DNA of 64,000 bases from Acidobacteria bacterium AB60. GTDB lineage: Bacteria; Acidobacteriota; Terriglobia; Terriglobales; Acidobacteriaceae. The notes under the pieces were generated by a model. That model ran no database searches. It was not told the DNA's origin and saw only the letters and a list, made by a program, of their open reading frames with translations. Of the stretch, positions 37,930 to 49,435 are shown piece after piece. Numbering within the stretch: position 1 is the stretch's first letter; every line of letters begins with the position of its first letter. Location of the stretch: contig VANK01000011.1 in assembly GCA_008682415.1 (NCBI GenBank), positions 1-64,000 of the forward strand. The letters are read 5' to 3'. The position numbers and the translations under genes were made by a program.

Positions 37930-40900
37930 TCACGGTAATGGTATGGTGTACGTTCCGGGGGCGACAGTGTGTGAACTGGGATTCGCTGTGGTGGTACCCC
38001 CACCTCCGCCTCCCGAACTCGAACAACTCGACGCCGCTGCAATCACAAAACAAAGCAGGAGAAGCCGCGCAGGGAAGTTCCTCCACCTCCTGCTCCCGGA
38101 AAACAAAAGTATGCCGCAGGCCAGAACCATCGTACGGGGCCAGAGCGACGGCCTTGCGGGCGCGGACATTCCCGTGCCTGACCCCGGCCCCGTGGTGATC
38201 TGCACCATCTCCGTTCCCGTCGCCCCGGCGGCAACGTTGTTCGTCGATGGATTGAACAGGCAGGTGGCATAGACGGGGACGGAGCTGCATTGAAAACTGA
38301 AGGCCTCGGCCACTCCGCCGGATGGGGTGAGCGTCAGGCTGAAATTTGCTGTCTGGCCGCTTGCCACGGTCTGGCTGCTGCTTCCGGCGGGTGCCACCTT
38401 GAAGTCGAATCCGGTTCCGGAGAGTGCCGCGATTGCATTGGCTTGAAGAACACTCGAGGCAATGGTCAGAACCCCGTTCTGCGGGCCGCTGGCGGTCGGA
38501 GCAAACGACACACTCACGGTGCATGCAGACCCGGCGGCCAGCACCGTGCCGCACGTGCCGCCACCGATCTTGAATCCGGCACTCGCCGTGATGGAGAGTT
38601 GATCCAGGGGTATGGAAGCGCTGATGTTAGAGAGAGTCACCGGCAGAGCAGCGCTGGTCACCCCCACACCGGTAGGAGGAAAGCTCACCGTCGCTGGCTT
38701 GAGTTGTACATCCCCGGTGAGGCCTCCGGTCCCGCGCAGAGCGACGGTCGTGGCAACCGCCATCGAAGCGGAGTCAATCGTCAGGGTTCCCGTGAGCGCG
38801 CCCTCCTGCATCGGTGTGAAAGCGATCGATACGGTGCAACTCGCTCCTGCCGGCAAACTGGTTCCGCACGTCGTCTGCGCCACGCTGAAAGGGCCCCCCA
38901 GGGAGAGCGTGAGCCCGGCGGCGATCGATCCTCCCGGATTGGAAACGGTCACACTTTGGGGCGCGCTGGTATACCCGAGACCGGTTGGCGCAAAGGTAAG
39001 CTGCGGCGGATCGGCGTTCAATGCGGAGGGCGACTGGCCCACGCCATTCAGCGGAACATTCAAGGGAATGACCCCTAGGGTCGAGGATGTCAAAGTGAGT
39101 GTGGCTTGTGCCGCCCCCGCAGTCGACGGCGTGAAGACAATTTGAACCGTGCAACTCGCACCGGAATCAAGCGAGGCCCCACAGGTAGTCACCCCCGCAA
39201 AGCTCTTCGCCGCAGGCCCGCTGATCGCGTATCCGATATTCGCCATGGCCGCTCCTCCGGCATTACCCACCCTCACGGTCATGGGAGCGCTGGCCACGCC
39301 AGCCAGCTGCACAGGAAAGATAAGACTTGATGGGTCCGCTGAAAAGACGGGGGGCAGGAGCCCCGTTCCGCTCAGCGCGACGCCTTGGGTTGTGAGAATG
39401 TCAGAAATGTTCAGGCTGCCGGTCTGGATTCCCTGCGCCGTGGGCTGAAATTGCACGCTGATGGAGCACTTCGATTGCGCAGCGAGTTGCGTGCCGCAAT
39501 CGTTGGATTGCAGGAATGGGCCCGCCGTGGTTACCGCAATCGATGTCAGGGGATTCATGCCGCTGTTCGTAATCGTGACCACCTGCGCGGCAGAGTTCTG
39601 ACCGATGATGGTCGCTGGGAAACCCAAGGATGAAACTGAGAGGCTATCAGTGGGTGGAGATGTCCCCGTTCCAGTGAGCTGCACATACTGGGTTCCCGCG
39701 TCATCCGCCAGGCTCAGGGTCCCGCTCGCTGGCCCGCTCGAGGAGGGATGAAACGCAAGCATCAAGACACAATCGGAGTTAGCAGGCAGCGATACCGTAC
39801 CGCAGGAATTCGCAGTCAGGACGAACGGCGGCGGCACGGTGATGCTCGTGATCGACACAGTCGTTGCCCCCCGATTCGCCGCTGTCACCTGCTGCGGATC
39901 GGAAGTGGTTCCCACGGGGGCCGCGCCGAAGTCGATCTTCGCGGGAGTCAGGCTTACCACGCCGCTGCTCGTCCCAGTACCCGCGAGCGGTACCTGAAGC
40001 TCTCCGCCCTGCAGATTCCCGGCGATCGTCACCTTCCCGGAGCGCACTCCCGCAGTGGTCGGTAAAAATGTAACCCGGACCGTGCAACTCGCTCCGGCCA
40101 GCAAAGGCGAACTTATGCAATCGTCTGTCTCGCTGAAGTCGCCGGATATCGTAATCGTCGCAGAGAGCGGAGAGCCGCCAGTATTCGTCAGGGTGACCGC
40201 CTGCGCCGCGCTCGGTGTACCCACGCTCTGTGCGCTGAAGGTCAGCGAGCCTGGATTCGCGTTCACCGACGTCGACGGCGTTGCACTGGTCAGCAAAGGC
40301 GCCTGCCAGAGGCCGCGCCCATACGTGCCCGCAACCAGCACGCCTGGACTCACGCCCTCCGGCGAAGCACGAAGCGTGACCACAGGAGACATGGGCAAGC
40401 CAGCTCCGTAAGGTGCCCAGCAAACCGCGCCCGAATCGTCGCACGTGGCAACGCTGCGCGTCGCAAAGACGCCCACATCTGTAGCCAGATACACCGTATT
40501 TGCGTCGGCTGGGTCCACTGCGACCGCATTCGCCGGTGCCCACGGCAAGTTCCCATCGATCACCGTCCAGTGCGCCCCGCCGTCGATTGTTCGATACACC
40601 ACCGCAATTGGCTGCCGCGGGTTCTGCATGCCCGCAATCGTCACATAAACGGTGTTCCCGGTCGGGTCGTGCGGGTCGATCGTGATACTCGACACGTCGA
40701 GTCCAAAGAAGTTCATCGGGTACAGATCGTTCGGCACAGGACTCAACTTCAGGTCCTGCCACCCTGACCAGTTGCCGTGAACGTCACTTCTCGTCGCGAA
40801 GACATGACCAGCAACCGTTCCTCCCCCATCCTGGGAACCGTATACGCCCACGTACACGACTTCCCCACCCGCGGGCAGTGCAGCGGCAGCCATGGAGCGG

Positions 40901-43059
40901 ATCAAAGCATTGCCTCGGCAAGAGGGGTTGTTCTTATTGCCATCGAGCATGGGCGCGACCACGTTTGAAGCCGCCCAGCCAGCGCCGCTCGCCGCCCCTC
41001 GCCACAGCCGGCAGGTTCCAATCAGCAACTGGCTCGTATCGACCGGATCGATCAGGAACGGCGCCGGCGCAATCATCACCAGGCCGTCGTTCGCCACCTG
41101 GGACTCGCCCACCGTCGCAGAAAGCCCGAAATCCCCTGGCGTACACGCTGCGCCCATCGGGCAACGATGAATCGAGACCCCCGCTCCGTTATTCACGTAC
41201 CAGTTGTCCGGATTACTGGGATCGATGGCCACCGCACCGCCTTCGCCGCTCAAGATCTGCGGCCAGTCGTGCGTCACCTCGGTCGTGCTGTTCGAAGCGG
41301 CCGTGCCGTTGGTGCCCAGGCCCACCAACTGGGTGTACGGCGTTTGCCCCATCGCCGCCAGGCTCTCCACCTCGGCCAGTGACCCAAACCCGCCGTTCAG
41401 GTTTTGCCAGTGGCTGGTGTCGTCGACAGAACACGGGGCTCCCGTTTCCCCAATAGCGTCCATCGACCGCCACAATCCGCTGTCATTCCCGACAAAGACC
41501 TCCAGTGGATTCGCCTCGTTCCATCCAATCGCATGTTGAAATGGGCCCACCTGGGCACTCATGCAGGAGAGACTGTTGGTGGTGTTGCGCCAAGTGCAGC
41601 CCATCGCCAGGCTGCAACTCCAAAGATCCGTGGCCCCCGCCAGCAGCAGAGTGTCCTGGCTTGAGCCCACAGCCTGCAAGGCCAGGTTGTAATCCCCATT
41701 GGCAACCGTTGCCGTCCCGCCGGGCACATCCAGATCGTCCGTGGCCCATCGCTTGTTGAAAGCAATGCTGGATTGGCACCTGCCGCCACTCACCGCGCAC
41801 ACATCCTGCCACAACCCCTGGTCCTGGTTATTCAGGTCAACCGTCCAGGCAAACGTATCTCCGCTCAGCGGATTCACCGCAAGCACTCCGCGAAAGATCG
41901 GGCACGCCGGCGATCCAGCGATCATCGGGTTGGTGGGGCATAGGTCCTTTGTGAGCCTGGTCCCCGGCTGCGATGCCATTCGCGTCCACGTCACCCCATC
42001 CGCGGATTGGTAGTACCCATGAAACCGCACCGCCGCCACGAACAACCCGCGTACGCGGTTCCACACAACAGAAGTCGCCGCACTGCCCCGGTTGCTCGAG
42101 TAGCCATCCAGAGGTCCCTGCACGTCGGCCGCGCCATCGGTGATCCGCGCGAGATGCCAGGTCAGTCCGGCATCGGTTGAATAAAAAAGGCCCTTGTAAC
42201 TCGAGTCCGGCGTCTCGGCATTCACCAGTTGCCCCTCCGCCGATTGGGAAACGGCGGCCACAACCAGCTGCGGATTCGCCGTGCTCCAGGCGAACCCCGC
42301 GAAAGCTTCCCCGGTGAATCTGAAGTCGCGGGCCCCGAAGCCCGACCGCACGTCGGATGTCATCGAAATCAGCGTCCAGGTGCTTCCTGCATCCGCAGAC
42401 CGCAGAATGCCCGCCCCATAGTAGGAGTCGAGAGCATCATTCGGATCCCCGGTTCCGGCCAGGATCACCCCGGTTCCTCCCGGCTGCACTGTGATCGCGC
42501 CGATGCTGATGGAAGGATCGACGGCGGTGCCGGGACTGTCGGCAGCTACCGCGTCGGTGAGGGGAGTAAAGATGATCTGGGAAGAATCCGAGGTAGCAGC
42601 GTTCGGCGCAACCCAAACCCCGCCGCCGGTGGTTCCTGCGTAAAGCTTGTTGCCGGATCTATCTGCCGGATCGAGCGCCAGCGATGTAACCCGTCCGCTC
42701 ACCAGCCCATACCGGGGCGAGTTCACTGCCCAGGGGCCGAGAGGCGTCCATACTGCCGGCAACGTGGAGGCCTGCTCTTGCGCAGCCGTCCCGTTGGCCC
42801 TTCGAGAGTTCCCGGCACGTGACTGCCCAGGAGCCACGCCGCGCCGGGCCAGAAATCGCTGTGCCCTGGAGCGCTGGGGAGGAGCATCGCTGGGCGGCCC
42901 CGCGCGTTGTGCGCCCACCCGCTCTTCTAACGATCCGCACGCGATCCCAATCAGCAGCGCAACAATGATGGACCGTTTCAGTCTGAATACATCCCGGACA
43001 CGCCGCTTGGGTCCGCCCCCAGCGGCATCCGCGGTCACGACACCCCTCCACCCGCTCAT
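37930..43059 (-). CDS. giant secreted protein with BNR-like propeller and six ASH repeats, 3' frameshift
   Basis: A 1709-residue product from ATG 43059, whose frame is open to 43260. A TM or signal segment (SIIVALLIGIACG, about residue 30) is followed by a BNR/sortilin-like region (about 90-870) with YAGTTGGGVWVAP and ILRSADAGSTWTLI, then six choice-of-anchor-D (ASH) beta-sandwich repeats (each opening like LTFSAQSVGT...NTGGSPL), a Ser/Cys/Gly-rich tail after two hydrophobic stretches, and an abrupt end. A 5-bp tandem duplication at 37938-37947 breaks the frame; undoing it restores about 15 residues (TITVTSGSVQHSVTLTLVVD in phase), to a stop at 37880. Probably cell-surface; adhesion or binding is inferred. 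Confidence 0.8.
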   Translation of the reverse strand: MSGWRGVVTADAAGGGPKRRVRDVFRLKRSIIVALLIGIACGSLEERVGAQRAGPPSDAPPQRSRAQRFLARRGVAPGQSRAGNSRRANGTAAQEQASTLPAVWTPLGPWAVNSPRYGLVSGRVTSLALDPADRSGNKLYAGTTGGGVWVAPNAATSDSSQIIFTPLTDAVAADSPGTAVDPSISIGAITVQPGGTGVILAGTGDPNDALDSYYGAGILRSADAGSTWTLISMTSDVRSGFGARDFRFTGEAFAGFAWSTANPQLVVAAVSQSAEGQLVNAETPDSSYKGLFYSTDAGLTWHLARITDGAADVQGPLDGYSSNRGSAATSVVWNRVRGLFVAAVRFHGYYQSADGVTWTRMASQPGTRLTKDLCPTNPMIAGSPACPIFRGVLAVNPLSGDTFAWTVDLNNQDQGLWQDVCAVSGGRCQSSIAFNKRWATDDLDVPGGTATVANGDYNLALQAVGSSQDTLLLAGATDLWSCSLAMGCTWRNTTNSLSCMSAQVGPFQHAIGWNEANPLEVFVGNDSGLWRSMDAIGETGAPCSVDDTSHWQNLNGGFGSLAEVESLAAMGQTPYTQLVGLGTNGTAASNSTTEVTHDWPQILSGEGGAVAIDPSNPDNWYVNNGAGVSIHRCPMGAACTPGDFGLSATVGESQVANDGLVMIAPAPFLIDPVDTSQLLIGTCRLWRGAASGAGWAASNVVAPMLDGNKNNPSCRGNALIRSMAAAALPAGGEVVYVGVYGSQDGGGTVAGHVFATRSDVHGNWSGWQDLKLSPVPNDLYPMNFFGLDVSSITIDPHDPTGNTVYVTIAGMQNPRQPIAVVYRTIDGGAHWTVIDGNLPWAPANAVAVDPADANTVYLATDVGVFATRSVATCDDSGAVCWAPYGAGLPMSPVVTLRASPEGVSPGVLVAGTYGRGLWQAPLLTSATPSTSVNANPGSLTFSAQSVGTPSAAQAVTLTNTGGSPLSATITISGDFSETDDCISSPLLAGASCTVRVTFLPTTAGVRSGKVTIAGNLQGGELQVPLAGTGTSSGVVSLTPAKIDFGAAPVGTTSDPQQVTAANRGATTVSITSITVPPPFVLTANSCGTVSLPANSDCVLMLAFHPSSSGPASGTLSLADDAGTQYVQLTGTGTSPPTDSLSVSSLGFPATIIGQNSAAQVVTITNSGMNPLTSIAVTTAGPFLQSNDCGTQLAAQSKCSISVQFQPTAQGIQTGSLNISDILTTQGVALSGTGLLPPVFSADPSSLIFPVQLAGVASAPMTVRVGNAGGAAMANIGYAISGPAAKSFAGVTTCGASLDSGASCTVQIVFTPSTAGAAQATLTLTSSTLGVIPLNVPLNGVGQSPSALNADPPQLTFAPTGLGYTSAPQSVTVSNPGGSIAAGLTLSLGGPFSVAQTTCGTSLPAGASCTVSIAFTPMQEGALTGTLTIDSASMAVATTVALRGTGGLTGDVQLKPATVSFPPTGVGVTSAALPVTLSNISASIPLDQLSITASAGFKIGGGTCGTVLAAGSACTVSVSFAPTASGPQNGVLTIASSVLQANAIAALSGTGFDFKVAPAGSSSQTVASGQTANFSLTLTPSGGVAEAFSFQCSSVPVYATCLFNPSTNNVAAGATGTEMVQITTGPGSGTGMSAPARPSLWPRTMVLACGILLFSGSRRWRNFPARLLLLCFVIAAASSCSSSGGGGGGTTTANPSSHTVAPGTYTIPLP

Positions 43060-43280
43060 CGCAGTGCGCACCTGGGGTCCGGCGCCCGTCCCCTCGCAGC
43101 GATCGCAGAGAAGCCGTTCGGCAACCCGAACAGGAACGCGCTCTAAGAAGACAGATCTCGGACTGGAAAGTGTGGCCCATTTTAGGACATGCTCGGCACA
43201 GAACCCTGTGATCGCCACTACATCGAGTGGGGCCTCGAAATCTCCCGTCCTTTGACTCAACCTTCAGACGTCGTCTTGGG

Positions 43281-44711
43281 CTAACCCACGCCGGGCGCGC
43301 GGGTCTGGGCAATATAGCGCTCCGCATCGAACTTCTTCGCCGTCGACGCTCCTGACATCGGTCGAATGGTGCCGAACACCGGGCGATCGAACCATGGGCG
43401 ATCATGTTTTCCCACGATTGCCCATGCAATGCCCGCGTAACCATTTGGATCGCGTCCATCCAATTCGTACCTGTCATTCAGAATCACCGCCCACTCAAAC
43501 GCCCGCGCCGGGTCGGGGGACCACTCCAGGATCTTCTTGGCCCAGTACATGCGCATGAAGTTGTGCATCCAGCCCGTCTCGACCATCTCCCGTTGCGCGG
43601 CATTCCAGAGTTCGTCATGCGTCCGGGCCTGCTCCAGTTGTTCGAAGGTATACCTCGCCGGCCGCGGATCGCCTGCGTGTTCCAGCAACGTCTTGCGCGC
43701 CCAGGGCTCCGCGCACTCCCAGTTGTCATAGTTTTGGTTATAGCGGACCAACAGGACGGAGAGCTCCCGCCAGCCGATCAGCTCATCCAGGTATCGCTTG
43801 CGCGCGCTCGCCGGAGCTTTCCCCTCAGCAACAGCCTTCTCCACCGCCAGACCGATCGTAATCGGGGAGACGTTGCCAAAATGAAGGTACGGGGATAGTC
43901 GGCTCGTTCCTTTCACCTCAGGGTGGTTCCGCTTCGTCTCGTAGTCCGCCAGTTCGCTGTTCACAAACGCGCGCAGGCGCTTCAGAGCAGCATGCGTGCC
44001 GCCGGTAAACGTGTCTACTGGACCGATCGATCGATCCAGCTTGTCGAAGCCCTGGGTAATGTCCTGGCTCAACGGATAGCTCGCCAGGTTCTTCGGCCTC
44101 TTCCATTCGTGATTCAGTCTGGTGCGCTTGACCGGAACCAGGAAACGGGGCAGCTCCCGCTCCAGGTGCGGGCGCAGATGGTGCAGCAGGAAGTAATCAC
44201 GCCCAAAGACGCGCGAAGGCACAACCACGTCCGCGTCCACCGTCCAGTACGGCAGGCGCAACCGCTTGGCAAGCACCTGGCGCCACCGCTCCGGCTCGCG
44301 GCAAGGATTCTCATCCCCAATCAACAAGCCTGCGCCTACTTCTTCGAGAAAGGCTTCCAGGGAGTTGTCAGGATGGCGTCGCAACACAAAGCCCACCCCG
44401 CGCTCCGCGGCATCGGCCTCCACATCGCGCAGGCCTTGCTCCATGAAGTGATAGTGCCGGAGGTTGGCGTTTGGATAATTCGGGATTACGGAGAAGTACA
44501 CTACCACCGGCAGTTCCAGCAGGTTGGCGGCTTCGATCGCGATCTCCAGCGCGGGATTATCGGCAATGCGCATGGCCCGCTGCATCCAGTACACGACGCA
44601 CCGCGCGTTCTCAAGATGTGGCCCGTCTCGCCGCACAAATACGCGCGGCTGGTCGGCGAGTTTTTTCAGATCAGGTGACGCTGACGCGGTACCGCCTGTG
44701 GATTTACCCAA
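43281..44711 (-). CDS. phr: class II CPD photolyase
   Basis: A 476-residue FAD-dependent DNA repair enzyme that uses light to split UV pyrimidine dimers. Class II features are clear: YWMQRAMRIADNPALE near the start, GWRELSVLL in the middle, and MHNFMRMYWAKKILEW, NDRYELDGRDPNGYAG and DRPVFGTIRPM at the FAD/DNA end. The start is TTG at 44711, preceded by AGGGAAGAG. It stands alone, upstream of the giant ASH gene, with no recognisable regulator. Confidence 0.93.
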   Translation of the reverse strand: MGKSTGGTASASPDLKKLADQPRVFVRRDGPHLENARCVVYWMQRAMRIADNPALEIAIEAANLLELPVVVYFSVIPNYPNANLRHYHFMEQGLRDVEADAAERGVGFVLRRHPDNSLEAFLEEVGAGLLIGDENPCREPERWRQVLAKRLRLPYWTVDADVVVPSRVFGRDYFLLHHLRPHLERELPRFLVPVKRTRLNHEWKRPKNLASYPLSQDITQGFDKLDRSIGPVDTFTGGTHAALKRLRAFVNSELADYETKRNHPEVKGTSRLSPYLHFGNVSPITIGLAVEKAVAEGKAPASARKRYLDELIGWRELSVLLVRYNQNYDNWECAEPWARKTLLEHAGDPRPARYTFEQLEQARTHDELWNAAQREMVETGWMHNFMRMYWAKKILEWSPDPARAFEWAVILNDRYELDGRDPNGYAGIAWAIVGKHDRPWFDRPVFGTIRPMSGASTAKKFDAERYIAQTRAPGVG

Positions 44712-44854
44712 GACTCTTCCCTGTACCTATTTTCCGCGCTGCTCCCGGCCTATCTTCCCACTGCTCAGCGCGATCTTTGGTGCCATGAAAAGACGGCTGG
44801 GAATTGTTCCACCGGCTACCAGTCATCGCTCCACATCGCCATGTGCATCGGCAT

Positions 44855-45337
44855 TTACTTGGGCACAGGCGGCTCCGACCACACCTTCTCCAGGCGGATG
44901 GGCCGACCGCTCTGCGGCGCCCCATCTCCGTAGAATCGCAACTCCGCCAGAGACGGCGACAGAAGTGTCATCGAGAACTCCGTCTCGTCTTCTCCGTCCT
45001 TCGCAAGCAGGATCAGCATTCCGTTCTGAAGTGTCGTTTTAACAATCGGCGTGGTGCCTTGCGCAGCACTGGCCAGGGAGATTCTCCCCAACTCGTCCAG
45101 TTCGATGTGACCATTGGTCATTGATCCGGTGAGTTGATCGCCCTCCGCCGTCAGGGTCATGGTGGCGAATCGCTTTTCCTCGAACATCCAGTTCCACGTT
45201 CCGGCGAAACTTCGCAAGCCAACTGACTCCGGAGAGCTGGAGCCGGCGGGAGTCTGTGCAATGCCGATCCTGGCAATCCCCAAGAACGCGCAAGTCAGCG
45301 TACAACAGAGGAGTAGAACCATCTTGCGTCGCGTCAT
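44855..45337 (-). CDS. small exported protein of unknown function
   Basis: A 160-residue protein from ATG 45337. A signal peptide (VLLLCCTLTCAFLGIARIGIAQ) precedes a soluble region with SFAGTWNWMFEEKRFATMTL, then GDQLTGSMTNGHIELDELG, a beta-rich pattern seen in small lipocalin-like exported proteins. The frame is open up to 45874, but that extension overlaps the divergent DUF302 gene and is not signal-like. No family recognised with confidence. Confidence 0.75.
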   Translation of the reverse strand: MTRRKMVLLLCCTLTCAFLGIARIGIAQTPAGSSSPESVGLRSFAGTWNWMFEEKRFATMTLTAEGDQLTGSMTNGHIELDELGRISLASAAQGTTPIVKTTLQNGMLILLAKDGEDETEFSMTLLSPSLAELRFYGDGAPQSGRPIRLEKVWSEPPVPK

Positions 45338-45463
45338 CCGTCGCTCCGTCGCGCGATCTGGAATAATCCCTATGTCTGCGAGAGCCAATGTCGATTCAAG
45401 CCTGAATCCAGCGCACCCTCGCCATCGCCCCCATTGTAAGCCCGATTCAGACAGGAGATTCCG

Positions 45464-45859
45464 ATGGAACAGCTCTCCACAGCCGGCATCGTGTCCCTCA
45501 CAACCGCGCATTCGGTGGCGGAGACCGTATCGCGCCTCCAGGAACTGCTGACAGCCAAAGGCATCAAGCTCTTCGCCGTTGTGGATCACAGCGGCGAGGC
45601 CGCCCATGCCGGCATGGAGATGCCGGACACCAAGCTCCTCATCTTTGGCACCCCGCGGGCCGGAACACCGCTCATGCTTGCGGCGCCTTCGACCGCTCTC
45701 GATCTGCCCCTTAAGATTCTGGTCGCGGAGGATGGCAAGGGGCGGGTCTCCATCTCCTTCAACGATCCCGCGTGGCTGCAGCAGCGTCACGGCTTTGCTC
45801 CGGAGCTCGTGCAGAACATCGTCGCAGTAAAGCTGCTCGCGGAACAAGCAGCCTCCTGA
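45464..45859 (+). CDS. DUF302 family protein
   Basis: A 131-residue protein, most of it one DUF302 domain: SVAETVSRLQELLTAKGIKLFAVVDHSGEAAHAG and then LLIFGTPRAGTPLM. Its ATG has AGGAG upstream. DUF302 occurs alone or fused to other domains; the structure resembles a small alpha/beta fold and the role is unknown. It is divergent from the small exported protein and convergent with an alpha/beta hydrolase gene 12 bp away. Confidence 0.9.
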   Translation: MEQLSTAGIVSLTTAHSVAETVSRLQELLTAKGIKLFAVVDHSGEAAHAGMEMPDTKLLIFGTPRAGTPLMLAAPSTALDLPLKILVAEDGKGRVSISFNDPAWLQQRHGFAPELVQNIVAVKLLAEQAAS

Positions 45860-45870
45860 ACGGCCCAAAA

Positions 45871-46548
45871 TCACATGCGCTGCGGAGAACCCTTCCCAAA
45901 CATCCCATGAAAGACATCGATAACCATTTGGGTCAGTGAATCGCGATTCTTTTTCGAAAGCAGTTCGTGCCCGGCGGCCTCGACCGGCACTAGTTGCGTC
46001 TCCGCCGGAATCAGCTTCAAAGCGGCCTCCATCTCGGCGATCGATCCGAATCCATCCCTGGTTCCATGGAAGAACACCGCGGGCGTGCGAAGGCTGGGAA
46101 AGTGCTGCGTCCGCATCTGCTCGGGCCGCTCCGGTGGGTGGAGCGGATAGGAGAGCAGGAGCAGCCCATCCGCAACAATGGGGTCAGCGGCGCTAAGCAT
46201 TGTCGCTTGCCTCCCGCCATACGAATGCCCTCCAAGAATCACCCGCCCGGGACACTGGCTCCGCAGGAAGGCGGCCGCGCTCCTCAAACCCGCCTGGTCT
46301 TTCTCTGCGCTGCCCCGCATCGGTGGCCCCTGCGCTCGCTCCTGCCGAAACGGCAGGTCGCATCGCAGCACTGTCACTCCCGCTGATCGGAACGCCTCAG
46401 CCAGGCTGGACAGCAGCAGCGACCTGCAGTTCGCGCCCGCCCCGTGCGTTAGAACCAACCCGGCAGTCGAAGACTCCGCGCGATGGAGATATCCGCGCAC
46501 CTGAGAGCCCTCAACCATCGCTTCAATCATCTCGGGGGACGTCGTCAT
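45871..46548 (-). CDS. alpha/beta hydrolase, Tex30/KANL3-like
   Basis: A 225-residue soluble hydrolase. HGAGANCRS resembles the oxyanion region of Tex30-like proteins; the nucleophile elbow is GGHSYGGRQ, and acid and base candidates are in FFHGTRDGFG and AAGHEL. Substrate unknown. Its start lies 28 bp from the cox operon terminator, on the far side, so it is a separate transcription unit. Confidence 0.87.
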   Translation of the reverse strand: MTTSPEMIEAMVEGSQVRGYLHRAESSTAGLVLTHGAGANCRSLLLSSLAEAFRSAGVTVLRCDLPFRQERAQGPPMRGSAEKDQAGLRSAAAFLRSQCPGRVILGGHSYGGRQATMLSAADPIVADGLLLLSYPLHPPERPEQMRTQHFPSLRTPAVFFHGTRDGFGSIAEMEAALKLIPAETQLVPVEAAGHELLSKKNRDSLTQMVIDVFHGMFGKGSPQRM

Positions 46549-46575
46549 CGTTCTTCACCAGCCTCTTTCCTACAA

Positions 46576-46608
46576 AAAAATAAGCGGGCCGCTCAAAGCG
46601 GCCCGCCA
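46576..46608 (-). terminator. rho-independent terminator of the act-cox operon
   Basis: GCGGGCCGCT (46586-46595), CAA loop, AGCGGCCCGC (46599-46608): a perfect 10-bp stem, followed on the minus strand by TTATTTTTTT (46576-46585). It is 32 bp past the coxD stop, ending the respiratory operon. Best terminator in the window. Confidence 0.93.
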
Positions 46609-46640
46609 TCGTGCGCATTCAGCTCTCCGCTCTGCGATAA

Positions 46641-47012
46641 CTACCATCTGCCCCAGGCGCGCGTGAAGTAATCCGCCAGGGTCATGGCGATGAGCGTCAA
46701 GAACGTGAAGACACCCGCACCCACCGTCAGCTTCGTCAGCTTGGAGCTGTACTTCACATGCATGAAGAACAGCACCACGACCGTGGCCTTCACGCACGCG
46801 ATGAACAGCGCGATCACCGGGTTGAAGACGCCCAGTTCCAGGTACGACGCCCAGACCGTCAGCGCGGTAAAGATCAACAGGATCGTGCCAACAATGATGT
46901 ACGTCCGCGGCGGCACAATATGCAGGTGATCGTCATGCGTCGCGTCGTCATTGTCCTTCGTATGCTGATGCTGGTGTTCGTGCGGTGCGCTCATGTCCGT
47001 GTCCTTAGCCAT
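46641..47012 (-). CDS. coxD: caa3-type cytochrome c oxidase subunit IV
   Basis: A 123-residue protein with a His-rich cytoplasmic start (APHEHQHQHTKDNDD) and three TM helices (about 34-110) with KATVVVLFFMHVKYSSKLTKL, the signature of the COX4_pro/caa3 subunit IV family. Its start overlaps the coxC stop by 8 bp. It is the last gene of the operon and stabilises the oxidase rather than binding cofactors. Confidence 0.88.
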   Translation of the reverse strand: MAKDTDMSAPHEHQHQHTKDNDDATHDDHLHIVPPRTYIIVGTILLIFTALTVWASYLELGVFNPVIALFIACVKATVVVLFFMHVKYSSKLTKLTVGAGVFTFLTLIAMTLADYFTRAWGRW

Positions 47013-47764
47013 GCCGGCTGATCAGGTAAAGTAGCGGGAACAGGAAGATCCAGATGATATCGACGAAGTGCCAGTACAGGCCGAAGTTCTCCACAAAGGT
47101 GACGTGCCCGGTGGTGTAGTCCCCGGCCTGCGCTCGAAAGATCAGGTAACCCAAAATCGCGCAGCCAATGATCATGTGCAGCGCGTGCATACCCGTCATG
47201 GCAAAGTACAGCCCGAAGTACATCTCGGTGTGACGAGCCATGTCGAGCGCCAGCGGCTTGTCGTGATACTGGTCGTAGATCTCCGGATCAGACGCGGGAT
47301 CGGTGAACGACCGCAGGCTGTAATGAAATCCCGGAACGTGGTGCTTCTCGATCTTCTCCGAGTACTCGATGCTCTTGATCCCCAAAAAGACCAGGCCCAG
47401 CAGAAGAGTAAGGCACAGCGAGAGCACCAGGCCCCCCTTGCGCCGCGTCTGCGCGCACCACACGCCCATGGCCATGGTGAAGCTCGAGGTAATCAGCACC
47501 GCGGTGTTGGCCGTTCCCCAGAAGATGTTGAGCTGGTGCGAGCCCGCCACGAACGCCGGATAGTACCAGTTGCGGTAGATGAGGTAGGCGGTGAACAGCC
47601 CGCCGAAGAACATGATCTCGGTCAGCAGGAACAGCCACATCGCGAAGCTCGTGGCGTCCATCTGCTGCTCGATCGTCTCGAAATGATGGCGTTGGTAGGG
47701 CGGATGCTCGTGGTGTCCCGAATGAGCACCCTCCGCCTGCGCGCCGGAAACTGCCACCGTGCTA

Positions 47765-47772
<8 letters not shown>
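47005..47772 (-). CDS. coxC: cytochrome c oxidase subunit III
   Basis: A 255-residue membrane protein with five or more TM helices. Family segments: MDATSFAMWLFLLTEIMFFGG, WGTANTAVLITSSFTMAMGV, MYFGLYFAMTGMHALHMIIG and VENFGLYWHFVDIIWIFLFPLLYL. It carries the conserved Glu in the second helix region (LTEIMFF). It overlaps coxA by 8 bp and coxD by 8 bp, so translation is likely coupled. Confidence 0.94.

Positions 47773-49431
<1,659 letters not shown>

Positions 49432-49435
<4 letters not shown>

Noticed and set aside
37880..38554. Separate 224-codon minus-strand gene
   Set aside because: Most of it is a shadow of the giant protein; only its final 20 or so codons are the displaced end of that protein after the 5-bp duplication.
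45338..45874. N-terminal extension of the small exported protein to 339 residues
   Set aside because: The extension overlaps the DUF302 gene on the other strand and lacks a plausible start, while a signal peptide begins at 45337.
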